Part shown: piece after piece, positions 13,207 to 22,508 of the stretch | Numbering within the stretch: the stretch's first letter is position 1 | Layout of the letters: the number at the start of each line of letters is the position of its first letter | Origin: a virus | IMG/VR virus record: IMGVR_UViG_3300030104_001845 | Span: 18,328 to 54,481 of that record | Direction: 5' to 3' (one strand) | DNA: 36,154 bases | Notes under the pieces: model-generated | Told to the model about the DNA's origin: nothing | Seen by the model: only the letters and a program-made list of their open reading frames with translations | The model's database searches: none | Translations under genes and position numbers: made by a program

Positions 13207-16200
13207 TATGCTAAAGTAATCACTCGTAAATTAGATACCCTAGGAACATATGTTTGATTTGTTCCTGTTAAGACAAATTTAACTCTATAGAATTTGAATG
13301 GTGGTAAGTTTTCCATATTAAATTCATACTCTCGGAAAGTCACCTCATTACTCTTAAATCCTCCAACATCTGCTTTTGGTATGAACCTGTCAGGTCTACC
13401 ATCATTTTTCTCTGCACTAATTATCTGACCATTATTATCTAAGTTAGCAAAGCCAGGGAATGGTTCAAATATAGGTTCAAAGTTAGGAGTAGGACTAATT
13501 GCATAATATGCTCTTATATCAGAGAACTCATTAATATGCCCTTCAAGTATTATCTTGATTGATGATGCAGAGTTTGCTAAACTATTTTCTCTAGAAACAT
13601 ATTGACATGCTGTAGGATCATCAAAGAGTGTGTTTACTCTAGGATCTTCTAGATAATTTGTAATAGGAGCATCAACTCTATTAGAAACAAGAACAGCACT
13701 CATTCTCTGTAAGTCAACAAGAGGAGATAAATCAGTATTGCTTGTTTCAAGTGTGAGTGTCATGTTCAATGATCTATCACCAGAATTATTTTGAGTAACA
13801 ATATTATTTGTTTCATTAACTCTAGATGCCACCATTCTAGTAGAATTTAAATAATTTGATTTATTTAAAGTTACACTTTCACTTCCTTTATCTAAGAATG
13901 GAACATCAGTTCCTTGACCTAATCCGTTACCTAAACTAGCAGCAGATATTGTTTTCATTGTTGCTGATATTGTTGTGCCAGGTACAGTCACGTTCGCAAT
14001 GTTCGGTGATATTATCTGGAATGGAATATTCTGTGTGGCATGAGCATCAAAACCACCAGTGGATTTAGTATCATTAAAGAATAATAATGGATTACTTGCT
14101 GCACTTCCAGAACTTTGCCTATTTGGTAGTGTGAATGGTAATCCAGTTTGTGCAGCAGTCATGGCACTTACATCAAGTCTAAGTGTGTAACTATCAAATG
14201 TGATTGGACTTGGATCTTTATCAGTAACCTCACTCATTATATGAGTTCTATTAATTCTTCCAAGAGAAACACCACCTAATTCATATTTACGAACAGCAGT
14301 TCCTTTTATGTAACCTTTAGCATTATTACCTCTTGTAATACCTGTTATAGATCCACCAGAAGCACCAGTATATCTCAATACCTCATCTCCAATTTGCAGT
14401 AGGCCTGGATTAGTTGCTCCAACAGCAACATTCTCATAAGTTGTAAAGTTATCAGTGCTTTCAACAGATATTGTTGATGTAGAACTAGATCCATATGGTA
14501 ATGAAAGTTTTGTTGGCACTACATCAGATTCGACACCAGAGATTGTTACTCTATTTTGTTCATGATGCATACCATGATTTCTATGATCAACAGTAAAGTG
14601 TAAACCATCACTTACAGTTGTAATTTTTTCAACTCTACAACTCGCAGCAGATCCAGTTTTAACAGTGTTTAATGATGTCGTTATACCAGTAATTGGATGT
14701 GTATATGTTAATAATCCATTTAGAGCAAAATCTCCTTGAACATTATCCAGTATTAATTCATCAGTTCTACCGATTGAAACAATAGACATTCTTGCATTTC
14801 TGCCAACTGCGTTATTTCCTATTGTTCCTATACCCAATAAATCACCTTGTTTAAATCCACTACCAGATGATATGATTCTAGCAGATGATATTCCACCATC
14901 AGTAACTACAACATCCGCAGTCATAAAGTCTCCACCAGCAGTTATATTAGTAAGAGCAACACCGACAAATAAAGCACTTCCAGATGCGGGAGTAAAACCT
15001 AAACCAGCATTTACAATACCCATACTGCCTGTTCCTATACCAGCACTATCAACAAAATCACCAAAGGCATTTGACGCAGCAGAGAAACTAGTTCCACCAT
15101 CATTTACAGCTAACTGATTAATTGTATTACCTAGAGTAAGAACAGTATCAGTTAATGGTGTTCCTATTCCTAATCTAACTCGTTTAGAATTTATATTAAT
15201 AGAATTTGGTTGTAATCTTGCAACTTGATTATTACCTTCAGAAAGAATAGGATTATATATTTCCATTGTTCCACTCTCTTCAAATACAGCTTTATTAATT
15301 ACAAACTTTAAGTCTTCCCACTGTGACGCATCCCAAGTAGAAGCGTTTTGTGATTTAAATAGTGACCCCAAATATGGTTGCTGTGAAATAAACTCATCAG
15401 TTAATAAATCAGATTCACCGATTCTAGATATGAATACCTTATATTTTGTTGACCATGATGCTAAACAAATAGCATATTCTGTATTATCCCCTGCAAGATA
15501 TACTGGTGCTTCAAAAGTAAATTTGGTTGGAACAGTTCCGTTTGCTGAAACCTGAATTTCATCAGGTGCTTTTATTATTTCAGAGAACGGTAAAATCTTT
15601 TGTGTTGGAACTCCACCTTCCATTGTTCTAATTTGGAATGTCATGGGTATATCCATGTCATCTTTAGTTTGGAAGTAAACATCACAACTAGTGATGAATA
15701 TACCACCAGTTTCAGTAACTTGGAAAGATTGTGCTAGTGGATCATACCAACGATCTCTTCTTCCAGTTTCTCTTTGTTGTGTGCTAATAGCCTCTGTCTT
15801 CATGACAGTAGAACCTGTAAGTGTTCTAGTTGTTCTTGCATCCGCAGTTGGTAATGTTTGAACAATAGCATTTCTAGTTGAAATAATATTCTCTTGAACT
15901 GTTTCTAATGTTCCAGCAGCAGTATAATTATCTTCACCAAATGTATCTGTATTTTCTTGATCATTTGTTGTGTTATCAATAACAGTGAATGTTTTTGTTC
16001 CTGTTTCAAACCTAGGATGATTACCACTATTTGGATTTGGAATATAGAAACTACCGATTAGGTTTGCACCAAGATCGGAAATTAATCTTTTATTTGATAC
16101 AACTGCTGTAGCACCACTGCTTGCACCTCTAAGTTCCATTCCAGTTGCTGCATATCCAAAGAAATCTCCTTGTGGTTGATCTGCTAACGATTTAGTATCA

Positions 16201-19200
16201 ACATTTAAAATAGTTGATGTAGAGGAATATGTCGCTGGCATATTTGTAGAGCCACCACTTGCAGATGGAAGTTGAACCAAACCTGGTGTTCCTAAGAATG
16301 TTTCGAGACCAGTTGCACCAACTTGCGAAATATATGGGTTTTTAGCAAAAACTGCAGTTGGGGCATTGTATGGGCCTGATCTATGATTTGCCTGTGCAAC
16401 TCTAAATCTAATGGCAGGAATATCTGTTCCTTCAGCTGGAATACCTGAACCAGGTAATTTTCCAATGATGGTCTCACCAACTTGGAAAGTTCCAGATTGC
16501 ATTGTAATCTCTAATAATTTAGGAGTACAATATTTATTCACTGTAATACCATCAAAGAATGGATATAACTGTGTAAGTGGTTTACACTTAGTAACTCTAA
16601 ATTCTATATTTCTTGAACGCATGGTCATAATAACATCACGACTTACAACTCTATCTCCTAGAGATTCTTTATCAAATTGTTCTGTAACTATCTTTCTGGT
16701 TCCAGTTCTTGTCTGATCATCAACTCTGATAGTATCACGGATTGTATCTTCAAGAGTTGTTGTACTGGTTACAGTAACATCTTGTGAATGATTAACTCCA
16801 GATCCACCATTAATCCAACCTGCTTTAATTATCTCTTCATGAGTTGCTGAACTACTTTCTTGTCTTCTTCTTGTTCTATCTGAAAACTCTTCACCAGACC
16901 ATGTGGTTTCCCATGCATTCCATTGTATTGGAGCCATTCCAGTTTGTGGATCAACACCAAACTCTTGCATTGCTTGAGCCATGATACCAGCAAAGTTACC
17001 TTCTTGTTGAATTATTTTAGCATCAAGTCTAGCAGTGTCTGTCCATGTGTCTGTAGAAGGATTTAGTTTAACAGTTGCTTGCCAGAAACTGACTAAGAAA
17101 GGTGTAACACTTTCTGTTCTAGTTGCAAATTGTTGACTTAACCACTCTGTTTCAATGTAGTCTAAAGTAACTACATCATCTCCTTTTTTAATATTAGTTC
17201 CTTCTGCTTCAAGGAAAGCACGATCAGTTCCAGCAGGAACATCCTCTACAGGGCCTGGCATTAAATCAATGGACGTACAATAATGTTGTGGTCTTAATTC
17301 ATTGAATGCAGGATCTAAACTACATTTAACTTTAAATCCATTTGTTTCTTGTGTTTTAAGACTTGTAAAATTATCCACAAAGAAACCAGATTTAAATTTA
17401 TTCAATCCATCTGCATCAGGTATAAACAAGTTAGATGTTTCTGTTTCTAACATTGATAGAGATGTATAATATTCAAGATTCTTGATTCTGTCTTCAAGAT
17501 CTTTAATATCTTGCATTCTATATCTCTTATATTTTAAGAAATCAATACTTGCTTGTTTTGGTGAGAACAAGAACGGTGGTAAAAGAACACTTGCTAATTC
17601 TATTGCATCATCAACACCAGTTGGTCTTTCTCTTCTTTCTGATGGATCACCATATTGAACTTGAAACTTACCAGTTTTATCTAAGAAAATTCTATCTACT
17701 CTACCAACAAAATGAGAGAAAGTTAAATTAATTGATTCATCTGATGCTAATATATTTTTAGCAGAACTTCCAGCAGCAGTAAATGTTCTTCCAAAAAATT
17801 CAAATGGTGATCTAACACTTTCAAGAACAGTATATGAAGAAACTTTTGGTCTTATATCAAGAGTATCAGTAACATATTCACCATTGATCATAGGAATATC
17901 CTTACTATAATTAAAACTGTCGTAAGAGTTTTTAACTGTTATGTCACCATCATCAGTAGATTCATAAAAACCATTTTGGAAATAAATTTTTAATTGTTTT
18001 TTAGGTGCTTTAGCATTGGATCTTCTAGTGATAAATCCATAATCATAGAAGGTGCTCTTTTGTCCTGTGGTAAATGTATAATTTGCAGATATATTTTTAC
18101 TTGGATTATCTAATGTTGTGATTAAACCTTGAATATTTGATTCTTTAAATGTAACAACTTCACCTTCTTCAAAAGCTGTTTCATTTTGACTGATATATGT
18201 AATTTGTGCATCAGTAATTGATTCTGCAACTAAAGCAACAGCACCACTATTTTCTCCAACAAATTGTTCACCTACAACTAAATCTGTTGTTTTACCAGCA
18301 GGGCCATTTAAAGATGTTAAAGTCATTTTAGGTGCACTTGCCTCTGATGTATTATTAGATTCAAAAACACCTAGAATTCTAATTACATCTGCCTCATTTA
18401 ATGATATCTTTTCATCTTGAACTCTTGTTCCTATTGGGAAGTTTCCTGATGTTAGACCATCATTTAATGTTGTCGCACCAATACCTGATGCTGAATCTTT
18501 TGAATAATTAACTACAGTAGCATTAACACGGTTTAATCTTTTTATTTTTGCTGTTGGTTTACTTTTTGCTAAAGTTGCAATTAATGTGCAACCAGTTGTT
18601 GCAACACCTAAATCTTCTAGTTGTAGAACAGTATTACCAGTAGAAAAGTTAAACATGTCATCTGTTAATGAAACAGTTGATCCATCAGATCTCATGAACA
18701 CATATCTTTCTTCATCAAATGGTAAAAATGTTTCATTAACTCCAGCAGTGATCGCAGAACTTAATTGACCTAAACCTGTATTTCCATTTTGAACCACATC
18801 TACATCAAATATTTTTCTAATTGTAAGTGTGGAACTTGTAAGATCAACATCAGAAACAAATGCTTTTGGCATTAATGCATATAATCTGTTTTCTGTTGAT
18901 CTTTCTAAAGGTGATGATATTAGTTTTAAACTTGAAACAACCGTATCTGATGTTGGAATTACACCACTAGACACACCTGTAACTGTAGTTACACCAGTTA
19001 CTTTAACATCAGATGTGTTGACCTCAGTGACTCTTGCGAATGAGGGAATATTATTACCCAAACCACCAAATGATAAAATATTTCCAACTTTTATCGCACT
19101 TGGGAATAAAGAATTTTCACTAGTTACTGTGCATATTCCTGTTGCATTATCTTTTGCAGTAAACTTAGCACCTTCAAAATTGATAATTGGTTTTTGTATA

Positions 19201-20912
19201 ATGTCACCATTAAATGTTTTTGCAAAACCAACATTACCTAGATCAGGGCCACCATACACAGATTTTACATCTTGCATACCAAATGATGTTATCGCAGTGG
19301 CAACACGATTGTTTGCAATACCATTTATTTCAAATGGTTCATTAGTTATAAATTCTCCTGTTTTTTCGTAAATTTCTAAAGATGTACTATTGCTAACAGC
19401 ATTAACCAAAAATCCAGTAGCACCACTATACTTACCCTTTACTTGAGTTGGTATGGTTAGAGTAACTGGTTCATTTAAAGTTAACTTAGAAAATAGTTGT
19501 ATATCGTATAGAGATATATCCCATTCATTTACAGCTGAGTTGGATGCAGTGTAAGATCCTGATTCTAGTGCGAAATCATAACATCTAGCAACACCAATCT
19601 CACCACCAGCAGCACTTTGTTGACTTGATCCCTGCCTTTGATCTCTTAAACTAACAATATAAGTATTTCCTATTCCAATATTAGGTGCACCAGATACGTT
19701 ATTAAGTCTTAATGCATTTCCTGTTTTATATGCAATACCTTGATTTTCTAATGTTTTTGATGTTCTTGGTTTAGGACAATCTATGTAAGTAGAACTAATA
19801 GTTTCAACCTCATATCCCTTAACAAATGCTTTACCTGGTGAAACCTGATAAACTGCAAGATCGTCACTTGCAAGTGTTCCACCTTGTGTGAACTGACCCT
19901 CTTGATATATACCACCGTTTTTCACACCATCATCTAAAGAATTTTTCAATCCAATATTAAAACTTCTAGTTACATAATCTCCAGATTCAGCAAATGTTCT
20001 ACGAGCTAATTCATCTCTAATAAAACTATAATCTGTATTTTTTTTCTGAGATCTTAAAATACCATTTTCAATAACTGCTAGTTCAATAAAATTAGAATCA
20101 TTCAAATCATCTAATGGTTTAGCAAACAAACTACAAGATATTTTTAAACGATCTGCACCTGGTGCAGCATAGTTATTAAATCCTTTTGAGTTATCCGCTA
20201 AAGTTTCATCTTCATCAGCGTTAATTATATCCTCATCGATTCTTAAACCGATTCTCGCACTAGGATTATTTGTATATTGAGATAATATGATTGTTTCATC
20301 TTGAATTTGAACAAAATTACCTCTTATAAAATAAACACCATTTGATATAGAGAAGGATGCAGCAGTTGAAGTAGCATTATTTGCAATACATGATGCAAAT
20401 GTTTCACCTGAAGGTATGAAAGCATTATTATCTGGCCCTGAAGTTATATCACTATCTGCTATTAATAATTCTCCATCTGCAAATACTTTAATTGTGCTAT
20501 CTTCAACTCCAGAAGACATATATGAGATATAAAGCGTTAAATTACCATTCTCACTATTCTCAGATCTGAGAACCTGTTTAATTATCGCTGTTACTCCTGT
20601 TGATGCTCCAATTATTTTTCTATCAATTAACTGATCAATATAAAATTCTACAGGAATTCCTAAATGACTATTATTTAATTCTACAGCAAAATATTCAGTA
20701 GAATACGCAGTGTTACCTGGTATTACCTTTGCACCCTCTTTGAAAAAATGTTGACCAAATTTTTCAATTTGATTTTGTAATATAGACTGAAGACCTGATA
20801 ATTCCCTTGCTTGAACAGGGAAGCCAGGTTTGAAAAGAACCTTATGATAATTATCATTCGGATCGAAATCATCAAAATATGGTGAAACGTTAAGGTTGGT
20901 TTGCTGAGCCAT
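13206..20912 (-). CDS. Giant DUF4815-type baseplate-associated structural protein (2568 aa)
   Basis: A 2568-residue protein with the N-terminal signature LNVSPYFDDFDPNDNYHKVL, FKPGFPVQARELSGLQSILQ and HFFKEGAKVIPG, which I recognise as DUF4815-type proteins of T4-like marine phages. A central conserved block (about 1075-1240) includes YRMQDIKDLEDRIKNLEYYT, SLSMLETETSNLF and LRPQHYCTSIDLMPGP. Around 1717-1775 is YDPLAQSFQV with VYFQTKDDMDIPMTFQIRTM. The rest is beta-rich with modules shared with the gp7-like giant: SGA motifs (ASTGVTAII, GENSGAVALV, GASSGATAVV), GxGF repeats (NAGLGF, SSGSGF), an HRNHGMHHEQNRVTISGV unit, and GLLQIGDEVLRYTG. It starts 6 bases after gp8 and occupies the position of T4 gp9-gp12, so a gp10-like fibre connector or outer baseplate component is likely but unproven. 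I see no frameshift. Confidence 0.9.
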   Translation of the reverse strand: MAQQTNLNVSPYFDDFDPNDNYHKVLFKPGFPVQARELSGLQSILQNQIEKFGQHFFKEGAKVIPGNTAYSTEYFAVELNNSHLGIPVEFYIDQLIDRKIIGASTGVTAIIKQVLRSENSENGNLTLYISYMSSGVEDSTIKVFADGELLIADSDITSGPDNNAFIPSGETFASCIANNATSTAASFSISNGVYFIRGNFVQIQDETIILSQYTNNPSARIGLRIDEDIINADEDETLADNSKGFNNYAAPGADRLKISCSLFAKPLDDLNDSNFIELAVIENGILRSQKKNTDYSFIRDELARRTFAESGDYVTRSFNIGLKNSLDDGVKNGGIYQEGQFTQGGTLASDDLAVYQVSPGKAFVKGYEVETISSTYIDCPKPRTSKTLENQGIAYKTGNALRLNNVSGAPNIGIGNTYIVSLRDQRQGSSQQSAAGGEIGVARCYDFALESGSYTASNSAVNEWDISLYDIQLFSKLTLNEPVTLTIPTQVKGKYSGATGFLVNAVSNSTSLEIYEKTGEFITNEPFEINGIANNRVATAITSFGMQDVKSVYGGPDLGNVGFAKTFNGDIIQKPIINFEGAKFTAKDNATGICTVTSENSLFPSAIKVGNILSFGGLGNNIPSFARVTEVNTSDVKVTGVTTVTGVSSGVIPTSDTVVSSLKLISSPLERSTENRLYALMPKAFVSDVDLTSSTLTIRKIFDVDVVQNGNTGLGQLSSAITAGVNETFLPFDEERYVFMRSDGSTVSLTDDMFNFSTGNTVLQLEDLGVATTGCTLIATLAKSKPTAKIKRLNRVNATVVNYSKDSASGIGATTLNDGLTSGNFPIGTRVQDEKISLNEADVIRILGVFESNNTSEASAPKMTLTSLNGPAGKTTDLVVGEQFVGENSGAVALVAESITDAQITYISQNETAFEEGEVVTFKESNIQGLITTLDNPSKNISANYTFTTGQKSTFYDYGFITRRSNAKAPKKQLKIYFQNGFYESTDDGDITVKNSYDSFNYSKDIPMINGEYVTDTLDIRPKVSSYTVLESVRSPFEFFGRTFTAAGSSAKNILASDESINLTFSHFVGRVDRIFLDKTGKFQVQYGDPSERRERPTGVDDAIELASVLLPPFLFSPKQASIDFLKYKRYRMQDIKDLEDRIKNLEYYTSLSMLETETSNLFIPDADGLNKFKSGFFVDNFTSLKTQETNGFKVKCSLDPAFNELRPQHYCTSIDLMPGPVEDVPAGTDRAFLEAEGTNIKKGDDVVTLDYIETEWLSQQFATRTESVTPFLVSFWQATVKLNPSTDTWTDTARLDAKIIQQEGNFAGIMAQAMQEFGVDPQTGMAPIQWNAWETTWSGEEFSDRTRRRQESSSATHEEIIKAGWINGGSGVNHSQDVTVTSTTTLEDTIRDTIRVDDQTRTGTRKIVTEQFDKESLGDRVVSRDVIMTMRSRNIEFRVTKCKPLTQLYPFFDGITVNKYCTPKLLEITMQSGTFQVGETIIGKLPGSGIPAEGTDIPAIRFRVAQANHRSGPYNAPTAVFAKNPYISQVGATGLETFLGTPGLVQLPSASGGSTNMPATYSSTSTILNVDTKSLADQPQGDFFGYAATGMELRGASSGATAVVSNKRLISDLGANLIGSFYIPNPNSGNHPRFETGTKTFTVIDNTTNDQENTDTFGEDNYTAAGTLETVQENIISTRNAIVQTLPTADARTTRTLTGSTVMKTEAISTQQRETGRRDRWYDPLAQSFQVTETGGIFITSCDVYFQTKDDMDIPMTFQIRTMEGGVPTQKILPFSEIIKAPDEIQVSANGTVPTKFTFEAPVYLAGDNTEYAICLASWSTKYKVFISRIGESDLLTDEFISQQPYLGSLFKSQNASTWDASQWEDLKFVINKAVFEESGTMEIYNPILSEGNNQVARLQPNSININSKRVRLGIGTPLTDTVLTLGNTINQLAVNDGGTSFSAASNAFGDFVDSAGIGTGSMGIVNAGLGFTPASGSALFVGVALTNITAGGDFMTADVVVTDGGISSARIISSGSGFKQGDLLGIGTIGNNAVGRNARMSIVSIGRTDELILDNVQGDFALNGLLTYTHPITGITTSLNTVKTGSAASCRVEKITTVSDGLHFTVDHRNHGMHHEQNRVTISGVESDVVPTKLSLPYGSSSTSTISVESTDNFTTYENVAVGATNPGLLQIGDEVLRYTGASGGSITGITRGNNAKGYIKGTAVRKYELGGVSLGRINRTHIMSEVTDKDPSPITFDSYTLRLDVSAMTAAQTGLPFTLPNRQSSGSAASNPLLFFNDTKSTGGFDAHATQNIPFQIISPNIANVTVPGTTISATMKTISAASLGNGLGQGTDVPFLDKGSESVTLNKSNYLNSTRMVASRVNETNNIVTQNNSGDRSLNMTLTLETSNTDLSPLVDLQRMSAVLVSNRVDAPITNYLEDPRVNTLFDDPTACQYVSRENSLANSASSIKIILEGHINEFSDIRAYYAISPTPNFEPIFEPFPGFANLDNNGQIISAEKNDGRPDRFIPKADVGGFKSNEVTFREYEFNMENLPPFKFYRVKFVLTGTNQTYVPRVSNLRVITLA

Positions 20913-20918
20913 AGTTAA

Positions 20919-22475
20919 TTAGAACTGTAATATTATTTTGATGTCTTCTTTTTGGTTGGAAGATCTTGTAATTGATGGTCTGTGATCAACATAAATCATA
21001 TTTCCAGAGTATTTGTCAATTTCTGGATTAGAAACACCCTTGGTAAATGTTTGACCAAGATAATAGGTTCTATTATTTATTGAGGTTGAGAGACCTGAGA
21101 ATGATGTACTGATTGATAAATTAGAACTACCACCAACAATTGTTACATTACCGCCAGCACTTGGGTCTGCAGTAAATCTTGTTGTGTTGTAACCATAGAT
21201 CGCTGCAGTAGCTGTTTGTGCAGTTCCAACAGTGTTAAAACCAGCAATCGTTCTATCTTGCCAGTATTTTAAAACACCAGTTACTTGGTCGTAACTAATG
21301 ACTTTTCCAAACGCAGTTACACCAGTTCCAACAGTTTGTTGTATTAAGCTATCTGCAGTGAATGTCACAGAACTATATCCAGTTCCAGATAATCTTAATC
21401 CAAAAGAAGCACTTGCTTTATCTAATGTAAGTAATTGATCAGATCCAAATGCTTTAGGATTTTCTAAAACACCTATTCTGGCAATTTGGTTTCCCGTGAT
21501 AAAATCGGGGTTTTCTGGATCATTTTCAATTCTTGCATATAATAAAGCGTTTGTTGCACCCAATTCTCTATAGATATCAGCACCGTGTCCACCAGGCGGT
21601 GGGATAATAACGTCAAGTTGTGGTGGAGATGTAGGAGTTGGAACTGATCCAGCAGTTAAATCAACGTTACCATATGTGTATCCAAATCCTTCGTTAGATA
21701 CTGTGACACTTTCTATTTGAGCATCATTATTTACAACAACAGTGCATTCTGCATTAAATCCATCACCTTTAATAGGAACTCTAGTATATGTTTGGTTAGC
21801 AGTTCCTATACCTGTTCCTCTATTCTTAACAACTACAATTTTAATTCCACCATCGGTGGCATTGTTTTTAATAGAAGCATCTGCAGCATTATCACCCCAA
21901 TTTAAAGGAACTGGCATAAAATCAGTAGAATCAAATTTAATTAAATCTGCTGGTTTGATGCTATATAAGTATTTCCAAATATATCCGTCACCAGATGTAC
22001 CAGCACTTCTTGGTTCTAAATCCGTAAATGTTGGTTCGTCTAGAGATGGTTTTCCATCAGGTGTTTCTGGTGTTGTTCCATTCTGTAAGCATATATAAAC
22101 TCTAAAATCACTATTAACAACAAAGAAGTTTGCAGTATATAGTGATGTTCCTCCAGAGTTTGGTGGTGCATTAGATATACTGTAGTCATGTCTATAGAAA
22201 TCATAAGTGGTTCCAGAACTCCAGTTTTGTTTAGGAACTATTTGTTTTACGTCAGCTGAGGTTATTCTTTTAACAGCAATCATACTATCATAGTAATCAT
22301 TCATGTTATTGAAACTGTCAACTGGTGCAGGAGGATTTGAATCCCAATCAGATTGAATACTGGTGGGATTTGGTAAACCTACAAATGCATAATAAGAATT
22401 AGACGAAGTGGATACACCAGCAACGAAGTTTTTTGCATTTAATATTCTTATTTGATCCGTTATGATTGCCGACAT
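20919..22475 (-). CDS. gp8: Baseplate wedge protein gp8 with two insertions
   Basis: This 518-residue protein (T4 gp8 is 334) is a wedge subunit that in T4 binds gp6, gp7 and gp10. The core matches T4 in three pieces. Residues 1-190 include IAVKRITSADVKQIVPKQNW and the diagnostic GDGYIWKYLYSI (T4 GDGYVWEYLFEI). Residues 303-342 include ALLYARIEN and QIARIGVLENP (T4 RFKAYLDS, RQISIITNP). The end, 486-518, has YSGNMIYVDHRPSITRSSNQ and KEDIKIILQF (T4 HSGEMIYMENRPP, EEINILFTF). About residues 205-298 and 343-485 are insertions. The first carries IESVTVSNEGFGYTYGNVDL, a GxGY repeat as in gp14; the second carries GVTAFGKVISYDQVTGVL. A CTAAATAAATA promoter overlaps the previous gene's stop. No Shine-Dalgarno is evident. 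Confidence 0.95.
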   Translation of the reverse strand: MSAIITDQIRILNAKNFVAGVSTSSNSYYAFVGLPNPTSIQSDWDSNPPAPVDSFNNMNDYYDSMIAVKRITSADVKQIVPKQNWSSGTTYDFYRHDYSISNAPPNSGGTSLYTANFFVVNSDFRVYICLQNGTTPETPDGKPSLDEPTFTDLEPRSAGTSGDGYIWKYLYSIKPADLIKFDSTDFMPVPLNWGDNAADASIKNNATDGGIKIVVVKNRGTGIGTANQTYTRVPIKGDGFNAECTVVVNNDAQIESVTVSNEGFGYTYGNVDLTAGSVPTPTSPPQLDVIIPPPGGHGADIYRELGATNALLYARIENDPENPDFITGNQIARIGVLENPKAFGSDQLLTLDKASASFGLRLSGTGYSSVTFTADSLIQQTVGTGVTAFGKVISYDQVTGVLKYWQDRTIAGFNTVGTAQTATAAIYGYNTTRFTADPSAGGNVTIVGGSSNLSISTSFSGLSTSINNRTYYLGQTFTKGVSNPEIDKYSGNMIYVDHRPSITRSSNQKEDIKIILQF

Positions 22476-22497
22476 GAACTTTTGTTTACACTTTTTT

Positions 22498-22508
22498 TAT
22501 TTATTTAG
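22498..22508 (-). promoter_or_regulatory. T4-type late promoter (CTAAATAAATA) for gp8 and downstream genes
   Basis: The minus strand reads CTAAATAAATA, giving two overlapping late elements (CTAAATA and ATAAATA), then an A tract. The TAA in the first is the stop codon of the gp7-like giant. It lies about 22 bases before the gp8 ATG and is the only late-type motif I see for the gp8, DUF4815, 75-aa and 130-aa genes. Confidence 0.7.

Noticed and set aside
16292-16480. 62-residue minus-strand frame inside the DUF4815-type gene
   Set aside because: It is out of frame with the continuous 2568-codon gene and has no supporting ribosome-binding site or recognisable product.
18829-19371. 180-residue open frame on the plus strand
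   Set aside because: It is antisense to the conserved DUF4815-type gene, has no promoter or ribosome-binding site that I can see, and its composition is what the complement of a Thr/Val/Asn-rich beta protein gives.
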